Shown: positions 25,072 through 34,791, counted from the stretch's first letter. The stretch is DNA of 64,000 nucleotides from Thermoactinomyces intermedius (GCF_016055025.1 NZ_JAECVW010000005.1); one strand, 5' to 3'. A program made the numbers and translations. The notes: a model not told the origin generated them from the letters alone.

Positions 25072-28000
25072 TTGATACCGTTAACGCATATATTTAAGCA
25101 GGATCAAGATTTTCAGTCAACGGTAACAGGTATTAAAACCGGGTTGAAAGAGCAGTTGGTTGCCGGGTTGTCAGGCACCGCCCGCATGTTGTATGTCGCT
25201 GCGCTGTTCCAGGAAGTGAAACGGCCCGTCCTGTTGGTTTGCCATAATTTGAATCAGGCACAAAAAGCGGCCGAAGACTTGCAGGAAATCTTGTCAAAGG
25301 ATGAAGTTTTGCTGTACCCGGCCAATGAGTTGGTCACCACCGAAATTGCCGTGGCCGGACAGGAGACATTGGGAGAAAAAATCGGTGTGTTAACCCGTTT
25401 GATTCATGGTTTCAACGGGGTGCTTGTGGTCCCGTTTTCCGGCTTGCGCAAATTGTTTTTGCCGAAAAAAGTGTTTGCGGAAAACTATACCACGTTGAAG
25501 GTGGGGCAGGTTCAGGAAATTGATTCGTTGCTCACGCGGCTGGTGAATGTGGGATACCAGCGGGTGGAAATGGTGGAAAAACCCGGTGAATACAGTGTGC
25601 GTGGCGGCATTGTGGACATTTATCCCGTTTACTTTGAAAATCCGGTCCGTGTGGAGTGGTTTGACGACGAAGTGGATTCCATCCGTCCCTTCTCCGTGTC
25701 GGATCAGCGTTCCTTTGACAAATGGGAGGAATTGACCATTTCTCCGGCCAAAGAACTGTTTGCATCGGCAGATCAGTTGTATCAAGCGGGCGAAAAAGTG
25801 GAAAAAAAGTTGGGGGAACGGTTAAGCGTCACCAAAGAGACTGAACTGAGGGAAAAATTAAATCAATCGATTGGTTATGATATTGAACAATTGAAAAACG
25901 GCACTTACTTTACCGGCATGTACAAGTATATCTCACAAATTTATCCCGAGTGCCAAAGCCTTGTGGATTACATGCCCCGGGACACGTTGGTCATCCTGGA
26001 TGAACCGAACCGGATCATTGAAAGTGCCCGGCAGATGGAAAGGGAAGAAGGGGAATGGCAGACCGTCTTGTTGCAACAGGGAGAGCTGTTGCCGGGACTG
26101 AAAATATCCTTTTCTTTTGATGAAGTGGTTGAAAAAAAGGACCACCAGCGGATTTATCTTTCCTTGTTCATGCGGAAGATTCCCGCAATCAAGCCGCAAA
26201 ATGTGATCCAGATGGTGTGCCGCAGCATGCAGCAATTTCACGGGCAAATGCATGTGTTGAAGACCGAATGGGAACGTTGGGAAAAAGCCAACTACCGTGT
26301 GGTGTTTTTGGCAAGCAGCGAAGAGCGGATGGATCGTCTGGAGAGGGTGCTGAATGATTACGGAATGAATGCGGCCAAAGATTTGTCCGACCAGGTTCCT
26401 TTGCCGGGAAAACCCGTGATTTGCCTGGGCAATTTGCAAAACGGCTTTGAGATGAACCCGGTCCGGCTTGCAGTGATCACCGAAAGCGAAGTGTTTACGC
26501 AAAAGCAACGGCGGACCCGGCGCCATGCCAAGATGGATCATGCCGAAAAAATCAAAGATTACCAAGAATTAAAGCCCGGGGATTACGTGGTTCACGTCAA
26601 TCACGGAATCGGGAAATACATCGGTATTGAAACACTGGAAGTCGGTGGCATGCACAAGGATTATCTGCACATCCAGTATGCCGGAAACGACAAGCTTTAT
26701 GTGCCGGTGGAGCAGATCGACCAAGTGCAAAAATATGTCGGCAGCGAGGAAAAAACGCCGAAGGTTTACAGTCTGGGCGGCAGCGAATGGAGCAAGGTGA
26801 AAAACAAAGTCCGGTCTTCGGTGCAGGATATCGCCCAGGATTTGATCGAATTATACGCCAAGCGGCAACAGGCCAAAGGCTTTGCCTTTTCGAAAGATAC
26901 GCCTTACCAGAGAGAGTTTGAAGCGATGTTCCCTTATGAAGAAACGCCGGATCAGTTGCGTTCAGTGGAAGAGATCAAAAAGGATATGGAACGAAGCCAG
27001 CCGATGGACCGCCTGTTGTGTGGGGATGTGGGATACGGAAAAACGGAAGTGGCCATCCGTGCAGCGTTTAAAGCGACGATGGACGGCAAGCAGGTGGCTG
27101 TGTTGGTTCCGACCACCATTTTGGCTCAACAGCATTATGAGACTTTTCGTGAGCGTTTTTCTGACTTCCCGGTACAAATTCATGTGTTGAGCCGGTTCCG
27201 CACCCGGAAAGAACAGAAAGAAACGATGGAAGGGCTGAAAAAAGGAACGGTGGACATCGTGATTGGCACGCACCGTCTTTTATCCAAAGATGTCCAGTTC
27301 AAAGACTTGGGGCTTCTCATCATCGACGAGGAACAACGCTTTGGCGTGAAACACAAGGAGAAAATCAAACAGCTGAAGCACAATATTGATGTGTTGACGT
27401 TATCGGCGACACCGATTCCCCGCACCCTGCACATGGCCATGATGGGTGTGCGCGATCTGTCTGTCATTGAAACGCCTCCTGAAAACCGGTTCCCGGTGCA
27501 GACCTACGTGCTGGAATACTCCGGGGCGTTGGTCCGGGAAGCGGTGGAACGGGAACTGGCGCGTGGCGGACAAGTTTATTTCCTCTATAATCAAGTGCAC
27601 AACATCGAACAGATGGCCGATCAAATCCGGCTTTTGATTCCGGAAGCAAGGGTGGCGGTGGCCCATGGCCAAATGCAGGAATCCGAACTGGAAAAAGTGA
27701 TGCTGGACTTCCTGGACGGGGAATACGACGTTTTAGTCAGCACCACCATCATTGAAACCGGTGTGGATATTCCCAATGTGAATACATTGATTATTTATGA
27801 CGCCGACAAGATGGGATTGTCCCAGCTCTATCAGTTGCGCGGACGGGTGGGGCGTTCCAATCGCATTGCTTATGCTTACTTTACGTACCAACGGGATAAA
27901 GTGTTGTCTGAAACCGCGGAGAAGCGGCTGCAGGCGATCAAAGAATTTACCGAGCTTGGATCCGGATTTAAAATTGCGATGCGCGATTTATCCATCCGGG

Positions 28001-28614
28001 GAGCCGGGAACATTTTGGGAGCCGAACAGCACGGCCATATTGCAACCGTGGGATTTGAGCTTTACAGCCAGATGCTGAAGGAAGCGATTGAGGAGTTGAA
28101 AGGGGAAAAGTCCACAAAGGAAGAAACCGATCCGGTCATCGAATTAAATGTGGACGCCTATTTGCCATCCGGATACATCGGTGATGAGAAACAAAAAATT
28201 GAATTGTATAAAAAGATCCGAGCCATCACCACATTGGATGAAGTGACTGACTTGGAAGAAGAGATTGAGGATCGTTTCGGGGATTTGCCGGATCCTGTGC
28301 AAATGTTGTTAAAAATTTCCAAAATCAAAGCTTATGCCATCATGTACGGGATGGAATCGGTTGAGCAGAAAGACGGGGATATCATTCTCCGGTTGCGTCC
28401 GGAACAAAATGACCAAATTGACGGCCAGAAGCTGTTTGAAATCGCTCAGGATTTCCCGGGAAAAATTCGTTTCTCGACGGGAGAAAAGATCGGGATCATC
28501 TTCAAAACCAAAGGGATGCCCCATAAACAGGCATTAGAAATGATCGAACAGTTTCTGATAAAATATAAAGATGTTCCCAAACCGAAAGGAGCCGTTCAAC
28601 ATGCGACTGAGTAA
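25072..28614 (+). CDS. mfd: transcription-repair coupling factor Mfd
   Basis: A 1180-residue DNA translocase that removes RNA polymerase stalled at lesions and recruits UvrA. An N-terminal UvrB-like region, the RNA polymerase-interacting domain (about residues 495-560, GDYVVHVNHGIGKYIGIE), the helicase motor with Walker A CGDVGYGKTEVA (about 645-656) and the DEEQRFGV box, and a C-terminal TRCF domain are present. TTG start at 25072 after GGGGAGGAAC. The 3' end overlaps the next gene by 14 bases. Confidence 0.97.
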   Translation: MIPLTHIFKQDQDFQSTVTGIKTGLKEQLVAGLSGTARMLYVAALFQEVKRPVLLVCHNLNQAQKAAEDLQEILSKDEVLLYPANELVTTEIAVAGQETLGEKIGVLTRLIHGFNGVLVVPFSGLRKLFLPKKVFAENYTTLKVGQVQEIDSLLTRLVNVGYQRVEMVEKPGEYSVRGGIVDIYPVYFENPVRVEWFDDEVDSIRPFSVSDQRSFDKWEELTISPAKELFASADQLYQAGEKVEKKLGERLSVTKETELREKLNQSIGYDIEQLKNGTYFTGMYKYISQIYPECQSLVDYMPRDTLVILDEPNRIIESARQMEREEGEWQTVLLQQGELLPGLKISFSFDEVVEKKDHQRIYLSLFMRKIPAIKPQNVIQMVCRSMQQFHGQMHVLKTEWERWEKANYRVVFLASSEERMDRLERVLNDYGMNAAKDLSDQVPLPGKPVICLGNLQNGFEMNPVRLAVITESEVFTQKQRRTRRHAKMDHAEKIKDYQELKPGDYVVHVNHGIGKYIGIETLEVGGMHKDYLHIQYAGNDKLYVPVEQIDQVQKYVGSEEKTPKVYSLGGSEWSKVKNKVRSSVQDIAQDLIELYAKRQQAKGFAFSKDTPYQREFEAMFPYEETPDQLRSVEEIKKDMERSQPMDRLLCGDVGYGKTEVAIRAAFKATMDGKQVAVLVPTTILAQQHYETFRERFSDFPVQIHVLSRFRTRKEQKETMEGLKKGTVDIVIGTHRLLSKDVQFKDLGLLIIDEEQRFGVKHKEKIKQLKHNIDVLTLSATPIPRTLHMAMMGVRDLSVIETPPENRFPVQTYVLEYSGALVREAVERELARGGQVYFLYNQVHNIEQMADQIRLLIPEARVAVAHGQMQESELEKVMLDFLDGEYDVLVSTTIIETGVDIPNVNTLIIYDADKMGLSQLYQLRGRVGRSNRIAYAYFTYQRDKVLSETAEKRLQAIKEFTELGSGFKIAMRDLSIRGAGNILGAEQHGHIATVGFELYSQMLKEAIEELKGEKSTKEETDPVIELNVDAYLPSGYIGDEKQKIELYKKIRAITTLDEVTDLEEEIEDRFGDLPDPVQMLLKISKIKAYAIMYGMESVEQKDGDIILRLRPEQNDQIDGQKLFEIAQDFPGKIRFSTGEKIGIIFKTKGMPHKQALEMIEQFLIKYKDVPKPKGAVQHATE

Positions 28615-29593
28615 AAAGTGGATCGCTGGTTCGTTGGCCTTCGTGCTGATTCTTTCCGCGGCCATTGCCGGTTGTGCGATGGGAAAAGACAACAAAGAAG
28701 AAGAGCAGTCGGCCGAGTCGATGGAATTTCAACCGCTTGACACCACCAGCAAAAAGGTGGTGGCCGAATACAAGGGAGGCAAAGTGGTTGAAGGGGATTT
28801 GAACCGCTACATCAACATCATTGCGTATTTGGATCCCCAATTGTCGTTTATGATGTCATCGGTCAAGGATAATCAGGAATTAAAAACGGAATTGGCGAAA
28901 GAGTATGCGGCCCGTCAGTATATGTTGACCAAAATCAAAGATGATCCGTCATTTGCCAAACAAGCGGATGAAACGCTCAAACAAATCGAAGACAGCCTGA
29001 AACAGCAGCAAGGCCAAAACAAGCCCCAAACGCTGGATGAGGCGATCAAAGGAAAAGGGTTTGACAAAGCGCAATTACGGCAGTTTTTTGTGGAGTATCA
29101 CCGGGTCAACCAATACTATGACGAACAATTGAAAGGGCAAACGTATGATTATGTAAAAGTACAGCACGTGTTGGTTTCCATCAATGACGGTTCGCAGAAA
29201 GATCAGCCGAAAAGGACGGAAGAACAAGCGAAAAAACGCGCGGAAGAAGTCAAGAAAAAATTGGATAACGGCGGCGATTTCGCGAAGTTGGTGAAGGAGT
29301 ATTCAGATGATCCCGGATCCAAAGATTCGAACGGAATTTATGAAGGCACACCGGACCAGTTTGTCCCTGAATTTGCCAAAGCATGCCGGGAGTTGCCTCT
29401 CAACCAAATCAGCGATCCGATTAAAACCGATTACGGTTTTCATATCGTAAAAGTGTTGGACCGGGGGAAAAAGCCGGTGGCCGAAGCGGACGAACAAGTG
29501 AAAATGCAAAAACGGCAGGAAGTGTATGATCTACTGGTCAAAGAAGAATTGGGTTTTAAGTCCCTTCTTTCCAATGACCAAAAAGGATCCTGA
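28601..29593 (+). CDS. PrsA/SurA-like peptidylprolyl isomerase lipoprotein
   Basis: A 330-residue exported foldase. The N-terminus is a lipoprotein signal with the lipobox IAGC (Cys at about residue 24). The parvulin (PpiC) domain lies at about residues 180-280 (VKVQHVLVSI, then FAKLVKEYSDDPGSKDSNG). N- and C-terminal helical chaperone arms surround it, as in PrsA and SurA. It probably folds secreted proteins outside the membrane. AAAGGAGCCGTTCAAC precedes the ATG at 28601, inside the mfd 3' end. B. subtilis has no such gene between mfd and spoVT. Confidence 0.9.
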   Translation: MRLSKKWIAGSLAFVLILSAAIAGCAMGKDNKEEEQSAESMEFQPLDTTSKKVVAEYKGGKVVEGDLNRYINIIAYLDPQLSFMMSSVKDNQELKTELAKEYAARQYMLTKIKDDPSFAKQADETLKQIEDSLKQQQGQNKPQTLDEAIKGKGFDKAQLRQFFVEYHRVNQYYDEQLKGQTYDYVKVQHVLVSINDGSQKDQPKRTEEQAKKRAEEVKKKLDNGGDFAKLVKEYSDDPGSKDSNGIYEGTPDQFVPEFAKACRELPLNQISDPIKTDYGFHIVKVLDRGKKPVAEADEQVKMQKRQEVYDLLVKEELGFKSLLSNDQKGS

Positions 29594-29601
29594 ACTGCCG
29601 G

Positions 29602-29645
29602 AAAAGAGCCCGTGGCATGTTATGCCGCACCGGGGCTCTTTTTTT
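29602..29645 (+). terminator. rho-independent terminator after the PrsA-like gene
   Basis: AAAGAGCCC pairs with the GGGCTCTTT arm, with an inner GTGGCA/TGCCGC stem and a T-run. Confidence 0.88.
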
Positions 29646-29659
29646 ATGTCCGGAGGTCT

Positions 29660-29689
29660 GCATAATCTGCTGGAAGAAAATAAATACTA
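29660..29689 (+). promoter_or_regulatory. putative sigma-G promoter of spoVT
   Basis: GCATA (29660-29664) matches the -35 consensus exactly and AATACTA (29683-29689), 18 bases later, matches CATnnTA at six of seven positions. spoVT is a sigma-G gene in B. subtilis. Confidence 0.6.
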
Positions 29690-29755
29690 TGGCTGATAAA
29701 ACAAATTAAACCAGAAATTATTAAAAAATATATAAGAAAGAGAGGAAATCATTCT

Positions 29756-30298
29756 ATGAAAGCAACAGGCATCGTTCGTCGGATTGACGATTTGGGGCGT
29801 GTTGTCATTCCGAAAGAAATTCGACGAACATTGCGGATTCGAGAAGGAGATCCATTGGAAATTTTTGTGGACCGTGAAGGCGAAGTGATTTTAAAAAAGT
29901 ATTCGCCCATCGGCGAGTTGGGTGATTTTGCCCAGGAATTTTCCGAAGCATTGTATGAAAACATGCATTATCCCACACTTATTAGTGACAGGGATCATGT
30001 GATTGCCGTTGCAGGTGTATCCAAAAAAGAATATTTGGAGAAAAACATTGGCGAAATCGTGGAATCATGTATGGATCAAAGACGAACTCATTTGGAAATA
30101 AACCCGGGAACTGCAGAGATATTCAAAGGAATGCCTGAAGAATATCAGTCCTATCTCATTGTTCCCATTAATGCGGGAGGCGATCCGATCGGTGCAGTCA
30201 TCGTCCTCAGCAAGAAAGAAGGAGGGAAGTTGGGGGAATTGGAAGAAAAACTGGCCAGCACGGCTGCCACTTTTCTGGCCAAACAAATGGAACATTAA
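29756..30298 (+). CDS. spoVT: stage V sporulation transcription factor SpoVT
   Basis: A 180-residue regulator. Residues 1-50 are an AbrB-type DNA-binding domain (GIVRRIDDLGRVVIPKEIRR) and residues 56-178 a GAF domain. In B. subtilis SpoVT tunes sigma-G genes in the forespore, raising some and lowering others. AGAGAGGAAATCATTCT precedes the ATG. SpoVT and AbrB (7998, minus) share the first domain. Confidence 0.97.
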   Translation: MKATGIVRRIDDLGRVVIPKEIRRTLRIREGDPLEIFVDREGEVILKKYSPIGELGDFAQEFSEALYENMHYPTLISDRDHVIAVAGVSKKEYLEKNIGEIVESCMDQRRTHLEINPGTAEIFKGMPEEYQSYLIVPINAGGDPIGAVIVLSKKEGGKLGELEEKLASTAATFLAKQMEH

Positions 30299-30405
30299 CA
30301 ATTCTTTGTCGGGCAGGTGAATGTACCTGCTTTTTTCTTTGCCAACCTCCGGCACTTTTGTATAATGAAAAGCAATTGCAGCGTGGAGAGGAGAGCAATT
30401 GGAAG

Positions 30406-32043
30406 ATGATGGAGCAAAGCCGGCAGTCCTTCATCCGTGGTGCGGCCATTTTGGGAGGGGCTGCTTTGTTTTCGAAGATATTAGGGGCTGTTTATAAAAT
30501 TCCTTATCAAAATATTACCGGCGATGAAGGGATGTATGTTTATCAGCAAGTATATCCCTTGTACAGTGTTTTGTTGATCCTGGCCACCGCCGGGTTCCCG
30601 GCCGCGATTTCAAAGCTGGTCTCGGAAAAGTGGTCCCGCGGGCAAATGGCGGGAGTCGCGCAAATTTTCCGTGTTTCTTTGACAGCTTTGTCCTTGCTGG
30701 GGGCGGTTTCCTTTTTGCTTTTGTTTTTTGGGGCCGGCCAAATCGCGGAATGGATGGGAAACCGTAACTTGCTCACTTTGCCGATTCAAACCGTTTCCTT
30801 TGCCCTTTTGGCCGTGCCGTTTCTGGCGGTGATGCGCGGCTTTTTTCAAGGACAGCAAAATATGGTTCCGACGGCCAATTCGCAAATGGTTGAACAGCTG
30901 ATCCGGGTTGTGACCATCCTTGTTCTCTCTTGGTATTTTATGGATGTGGGATTGGGAGTGGTTTATGCCGGTGCGGGGGCTGTGTTCGGGTCCATCACCG
31001 GAGCCGTCGGGGCGCTGATTGTATTGCTGTATTATTGGCATAAAACCCGGCCGGTTCCCAAAAAAGAGGCCGGCTTTGCGGCCGCTTCCGGCACCGAGCC
31101 GCCGGCTGAAGTGATGAAAACCCTTTTTCGCTTGTCGTTGCCGATCTGTATCGGCTCGCTCATTCTCCCTTTGTTTTCTTTGGTCGATTCTTTCACGGTA
31201 GCCAATTTGCTGGTGGACCGGGGATGGGAAACCGAAGAGGCCATTCGCTTGAAAGGCGTTTTTGACCGGGGACAACCTCTGGTTCAGTTTGCCTCGTTTT
31301 TTGCCACGGCAATCGCGCTTTCCATCGTTCCGGCTATTTCGGATCTGGTCAGCAAACAAAGGGAAAAAGAAGTGAAAGAGCAAGCCGTCCTCGCTTTGCG
31401 GTTGACTTGGGGCTTGGGGCTTCCGGCTGCGGTCGGGCTGATGGTCATTGCCGGACCCGTCAACGTGATGTTGTATGAAGACGGGGCGGGATCGGATGCC
31501 TTGGCTGTTTTGGCATGGTCCGGAGTTCTCTCGTCTTTGTGGATTGTATCGGCAGGAGTTTTGCAGGGATTGGGAAAAGTATATTTGCCCGCTGTTTATT
31601 TGGCTTTGGGGATGGTTTTGAAAGTCGGACTCAATATGCTGCTGATTCCCCTTTGGGATATCCGGGGGGCGGCCCTTTCAACGGTGCTTGCCTTTTTGTG
31701 CACGGCCGTTTTGCAACTGGTGAAGATAAAACAGCATTTCGGTTGGAAATCATGGTTCCCCAGGCAAGAGTTGATGGCCGCATGGGCCGCGGTCTGGATG
31801 GGGGCGGCTGTTTACGTGACGTCGGTTTTGGTTCAGCTGGTCGCGGTTCCTTTTTTGGAATTCAGGGTCGCCATGATGGCCGCTTCCTTATTGTCGGTGC
31901 TTGTCGGTGTGATGGTTTACCCGTGGGCCGTTTTCCGCTTCGGGGTCTGGACGCGGAGGGATCTGGAGAAAGTCCCGAAACTGCGGAAAAAGTTGGTCCC
32001 GGTCCTGGATAAATGGGGATGGCTGAAGAAAGAACGGATTTGA
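30406..32043 (+). CDS. yabM: polysaccharide exporter-like membrane protein (YabM/SpoVB family)
   Basis: A 545-residue integral membrane protein of the MOP flippase superfamily with about 14 membrane segments. The N-terminal FIRGAAILGGAALFSKILGA is typical of the SpoVB/YabM/MurJ group. Relatives flip lipid-linked sugars; SpoVB is needed for spore cortex and YtgP (MurJ-like) for wall synthesis. The exact cargo cannot be inferred. The frame is open to 30358, but GAGAGGAGAG and family alignment favour ATG 30406 (ATG 30409 is equally possible). Downstream is yabN, as in B. subtilis. Confidence 0.9.
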   Translation: MMEQSRQSFIRGAAILGGAALFSKILGAVYKIPYQNITGDEGMYVYQQVYPLYSVLLILATAGFPAAISKLVSEKWSRGQMAGVAQIFRVSLTALSLLGAVSFLLLFFGAGQIAEWMGNRNLLTLPIQTVSFALLAVPFLAVMRGFFQGQQNMVPTANSQMVEQLIRVVTILVLSWYFMDVGLGVVYAGAGAVFGSITGAVGALIVLLYYWHKTRPVPKKEAGFAAASGTEPPAEVMKTLFRLSLPICIGSLILPLFSLVDSFTVANLLVDRGWETEEAIRLKGVFDRGQPLVQFASFFATAIALSIVPAISDLVSKQREKEVKEQAVLALRLTWGLGLPAAVGLMVIAGPVNVMLYEDGAGSDALAVLAWSGVLSSLWIVSAGVLQGLGKVYLPAVYLALGMVLKVGLNMLLIPLWDIRGAALSTVLAFLCTAVLQLVKIKQHFGWKSWFPRQELMAAWAAVWMGAAVYVTSVLVQLVAVPFLEFRVAMMAASLLSVLVGVMVYPWAVFRFGVWTRRDLEKVPKLRKKLVPVLDKWGWLKKERI

Positions 32044-32068
32044 AGGAATCCGCAAGAGGAGGAGAAAG

Positions 32069-33535
32069 ATGGCAAAAATTGTGGTTGTCGGTTTGGGTGC
32101 AGGCGATGAGGAATCGTTGTCTTTGGGAGTGCTCCGGTTATTACAAGGGGAAAACCCGGTTTTTTTGCGGACCCGGCAAATCCCGGTTGCCGGGTGGCTG
32201 AGTCAACAGGGGATTTCTTTTGCCACTTTTGATGATGTTTATGAATCGAATCATGATTTTGATGCGGTTTATGATCAAATCGCCGGGCGGCTGCTGAAGG
32301 CGGCCAAAGAGTATTCCACGGTGATTTATGCGGTTCCGGGGCACCCGATGGTTGCGGAACGGACGGTCCGGTTGCTCCTCGATCAGAGGGAGGAACAAGG
32401 GGTGGAAATCGATGTCCGCGGAGGAAGCGTGAGTTTCCTGGAAACGTTTTTTGCCCGTTTGCAGGTGGATCCCATTGAAGGGTTTCAATTGCTCAATGGG
32501 ACGGATTTGGATTCAGGAAAGGTGAATCCGGAAAATCATCTTTTGATCGCCCAGGTATACAGCCGGTTTGTCGCTTCCGAAGTCAAATTGACGTTGATGG
32601 AAATTTATCCGGATGATCACCCGGTGAAGATTGTCACCGCTTGCGGGATCGACGGATTGGAACAGATCACCGAAGTCCCCTTGTATGAATTGGATCGCAA
32701 GGAACTTTTCAGCGACTTGACTTCCGTTTATCTCCCTCCTCTGGTGAAAGAGGAAGATTTATACCCGCGCTTTGAGTATTTAAAAGCAGTGATCCGCCAT
32801 TTGAGAAGCCCGGAAGGCTGTCCTTGGGACCGCAAACAAACCCATGACAGTTTGCGTCCGTACCTGCTGGAGGAAGCTTATGAATTTTTGGAAGCGGTGG
32901 AAGAAAAGGATTCCGACGCAATGGCCGAGGAATTGGGGGATGTGTTGCTTCAAGTGATGTTGCACTCGCAAATCGCCAGTGAAGAGGGGACGTTTGACAT
33001 TCATGATGTGATCCGCCACTTGAATGAGAAAATGATCCGCCGCCATCCCCATGTGTTTGGCACCTTAAAGGCCGAGACGGCGGAAGATGTGAAGCAGACC
33101 TGGGACCAGTTGAAGCAAAAAGAGAAGAAGCAAGAGGAATCTTCCTCGTTGCTGGAGGATGTGCCCACACATTTCCCGGCTTTGATGAAAGCTTACGAGC
33201 TGCAGAAAAAAGCGGCCAAAGCGGGATTTGACTGGAATGATCCGGCGGAAGTTTTAAAAAAGGTGCAAGAGGAATTAAAAGAAGTGTCGGAAGCCAAAAC
33301 CCAGGAAGAAAAAGAAGAAGAACTGGGGGACGTGTTGTTTGCTTTGGTCAATTACGCCCGCTTTCTCAAAGTGCAACCGGAACTGGCTCTCCTCGGATCT
33401 TGTTTTAAATTTGAGCGCCGTTTCCGCTACATTGAAAGCCAGGTGAGGATGTCCCAAAAAAGTTGGGAGGACTTCACTTTGGAAGAATTGGATGCTTGGT
33501 GGGATGAAGCCAAGCGTCTGGAAAAAGGCGAATGA
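32069..33535 (+). CDS. mazG: bifunctional methylase-like / nucleotide pyrophosphohydrolase MazG (YabN)
   Basis: A 488-residue fusion. Residues 1-220 are a tetrapyrrole-methylase-like domain (VVGLGAGDEESLSLG, YAVPGHPMVAERT), whose role in YabN is unknown. Residues 235-488 hold two MazG units with the helical EExxE metal sites (EEAYEFLEAVEEKDSDAMAEELGD and EEKEEELGDVLFALVNYARF areas). MazG hydrolyses NTPs to NMPs and pyrophosphate. AGAGGAGGAGAAAG precedes the ATG. As in B. subtilis it precedes yabO. Confidence 0.95.
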   Translation: MAKIVVVGLGAGDEESLSLGVLRLLQGENPVFLRTRQIPVAGWLSQQGISFATFDDVYESNHDFDAVYDQIAGRLLKAAKEYSTVIYAVPGHPMVAERTVRLLLDQREEQGVEIDVRGGSVSFLETFFARLQVDPIEGFQLLNGTDLDSGKVNPENHLLIAQVYSRFVASEVKLTLMEIYPDDHPVKIVTACGIDGLEQITEVPLYELDRKELFSDLTSVYLPPLVKEEDLYPRFEYLKAVIRHLRSPEGCPWDRKQTHDSLRPYLLEEAYEFLEAVEEKDSDAMAEELGDVLLQVMLHSQIASEEGTFDIHDVIRHLNEKMIRRHPHVFGTLKAETAEDVKQTWDQLKQKEKKQEESSSLLEDVPTHFPALMKAYELQKKAAKAGFDWNDPAEVLKKVQEELKEVSEAKTQEEKEEELGDVLFALVNYARFLKVQPELALLGSCFKFERRFRYIESQVRMSQKSWEDFTLEELDAWWDEAKRLEKGE

Positions 33536-33601
33536 TTGATCAGCTGCAGGCAGGAATTTTTTCTTTGTTCAAGAAAACGTTAAAAGATTGAAGGTGACAT
33601 C

Positions 33602-33886
33602 ATGCGATTGGACAAATTCTTGAAAGTGTCGCGTTTGGTGAAAAGACGGACATTGGCCAAGGAAGTGTGTGACGAAGGGCGGGTTCAAATTAACGGGAAA
33701 ACGGCCAAAGCAGGAACGGTTCTTCACGTGGGAGACGAAATTCAAATTCGTTTCGGGCAAAAATTGGTGACGGTCCGTGTGGAGAAGTTGCAGGATTCCG
33801 TCCGCAAAGAAGATGCCGGGAGCATGTTCAGCCTGATCCGCGAAGAAAGCCTCAGCGGACAAAAAGATCCCCAGGAACAGTTCTAA
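33602..33886 (+). CDS. rqcP: S4-domain ribosome quality-control protein RqcP (YabO)
   Basis: A 94-residue S4-fold RNA-binding protein (MRLDKFLKVSRLVKRRTLAKEV and GRVQINGKTAKAGTVLHVGD). In B. subtilis it works with RqcH in adding poly-alanine tails to stalled nascent chains on 50S subunits. AAGGTGACATC precedes the ATG. Confidence 0.95.
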   Translation: MRLDKFLKVSRLVKRRTLAKEVCDEGRVQINGKTAKAGTVLHVGDEIQIRFGQKLVTVRVEKLQDSVRKEDAGSMFSLIREESLSGQKDPQEQF

Positions 33887-33900
33887 ACGGAGATTTTGTC

Positions 33901-33908
33901 CATATCAT
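33901..33908 (+). promoter_or_regulatory. possible sigma-E -10 element before yabP
   Basis: CATATCAT fits the sigma-E -10 consensus (CATAyn-T type) and would start transcription just before the yabP ribosome site. No good -35 match is seen upstream (TTCTAA at about 33881). yabP-yabQ is sigma-E dependent in B. subtilis. Confidence 0.35.
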
Positions 33909-33931
33909 GTACCAAGAGGGGGGAACGTGAT

Positions 33932-34219
33932 ATGGAAGAAACCTTTAACCAGATTCCGCATGAGATCGTGATGACCAACCGCAACACGTTGGATGTCAGC
34001 GGAGTTACCCGTGTGGAGAGTTTTGACAGCGAGGAGTTTTTGCTTCAGACCGATTACGGCTACCTGGGGATCAGAGGGCAAGGATTGCATATCAAAACAC
34101 TGGATTTGGATCAGGGCAGGGTTTCCATTGAAGGGCAAATTTCAGACATGAGCTATTTGGACATGCCTGTGCCGGCACAGGAAAAAGTTAAAAGCGTCTG
34201 GGGCCGGATTTTCAAGTGA
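33932..34219 (+). CDS. yabP: sporulation protein YabP
   Basis: A 95-residue YabP/YqfC-family protein (HEIVMTNRNTLDVSGVTRVESFDSEEFLLQT). In B. subtilis it is a mother-cell protein needed for normal sporulation, of unknown biochemical role. The ATG at 33932 follows AGAGGGGGGAACGTGAT; the frame extends to 33896 without a better start. It overlaps yabQ by four bases. Confidence 0.94.
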   Translation: MEETFNQIPHEIVMTNRNTLDVSGVTRVESFDSEEFLLQTDYGYLGIRGQGLHIKTLDLDQGRVSIEGQISDMSYLDMPVPAQEKVKSVWGRIFK

Positions 34220-34791
34220 CGCTGCAAACGCAATGGTTTACCATGCTTCTCATGTTCGGTTCCGGTTTTTTTATCGGGATCATTCTTGATTTTTACCGGG
34301 TGTTGACGGTCCGTTTCCGGATTCGCAAGTGGTTGATTTCCCTCATTGACCTCATTTATTGGATGGTTTCGGCCGTTTTGGTATTTGGTTTATTGTTTTG
34401 GAGCAATTGGGGAGAGCTTCGCTTTTATTTCTTTGTTGCGGTATGCCTGGGTTTTTTGATTTATTTTAAATGGGCAAGCCGCCCGGTGCTTCGCGGAATC
34501 CGGATGTTGTTTCATATCTTGGAACGGATTTTTTTCTTTCTCGCACGGCTGTTTCACCTGTTGATATTCAGGCCCGCCCGGTTCTTGTTCAGGGGATGCC
34601 GGCGGTTGGCGGGCCTGATCTGGAAAGGAATCACTGCATGCATCAAGCTGATTTTGTCCCCGTTTTTCTTCCTGCTTCGCCCTGTTCAAGCCAGGTTGGA
34701 ACCCTGGCTTTCCCGAAGGATTCAAAAAGGAAAGGCCCTAGTCCGAAAAATCAAAGCATGGTGGAATAAAAACCGGGATAAGGGTGAATGA
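34216..34791 (+). CDS. yabQ: spore cortex biosynthesis protein YabQ
   Basis: A 191-residue membrane protein. Residues 1-95 hold the conserved YabQ region with about four membrane segments and the GFFIGIILDFYRVL motif. The C-terminal half is rich in Arg, Lys and Trp (multiple RPARFLFRG-like turns) and is probably cytoplasmic. In B. subtilis YabQ localises to the forming spore and is required for cortex. GTG start overlapping the yabP stop. Confidence 0.93.
   Translation: MTLQTQWFTMLLMFGSGFFIGIILDFYRVLTVRFRIRKWLISLIDLIYWMVSAVLVFGLLFWSNWGELRFYFFVAVCLGFLIYFKWASRPVLRGIRMLFHILERIFFFLARLFHLLIFRPARFLFRGCRRLAGLIWKGITACIKLILSPFFFLLRPVQARLEPWLSRRIQKGKALVRKIKAWWNKNRDKGE

Noticed and set aside
31515..32012. 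165-codon plus-strand frame inside yabM
   Set aside because: Out-of-frame, glycine- and phenylalanine-rich shadow of a membrane protein gene.
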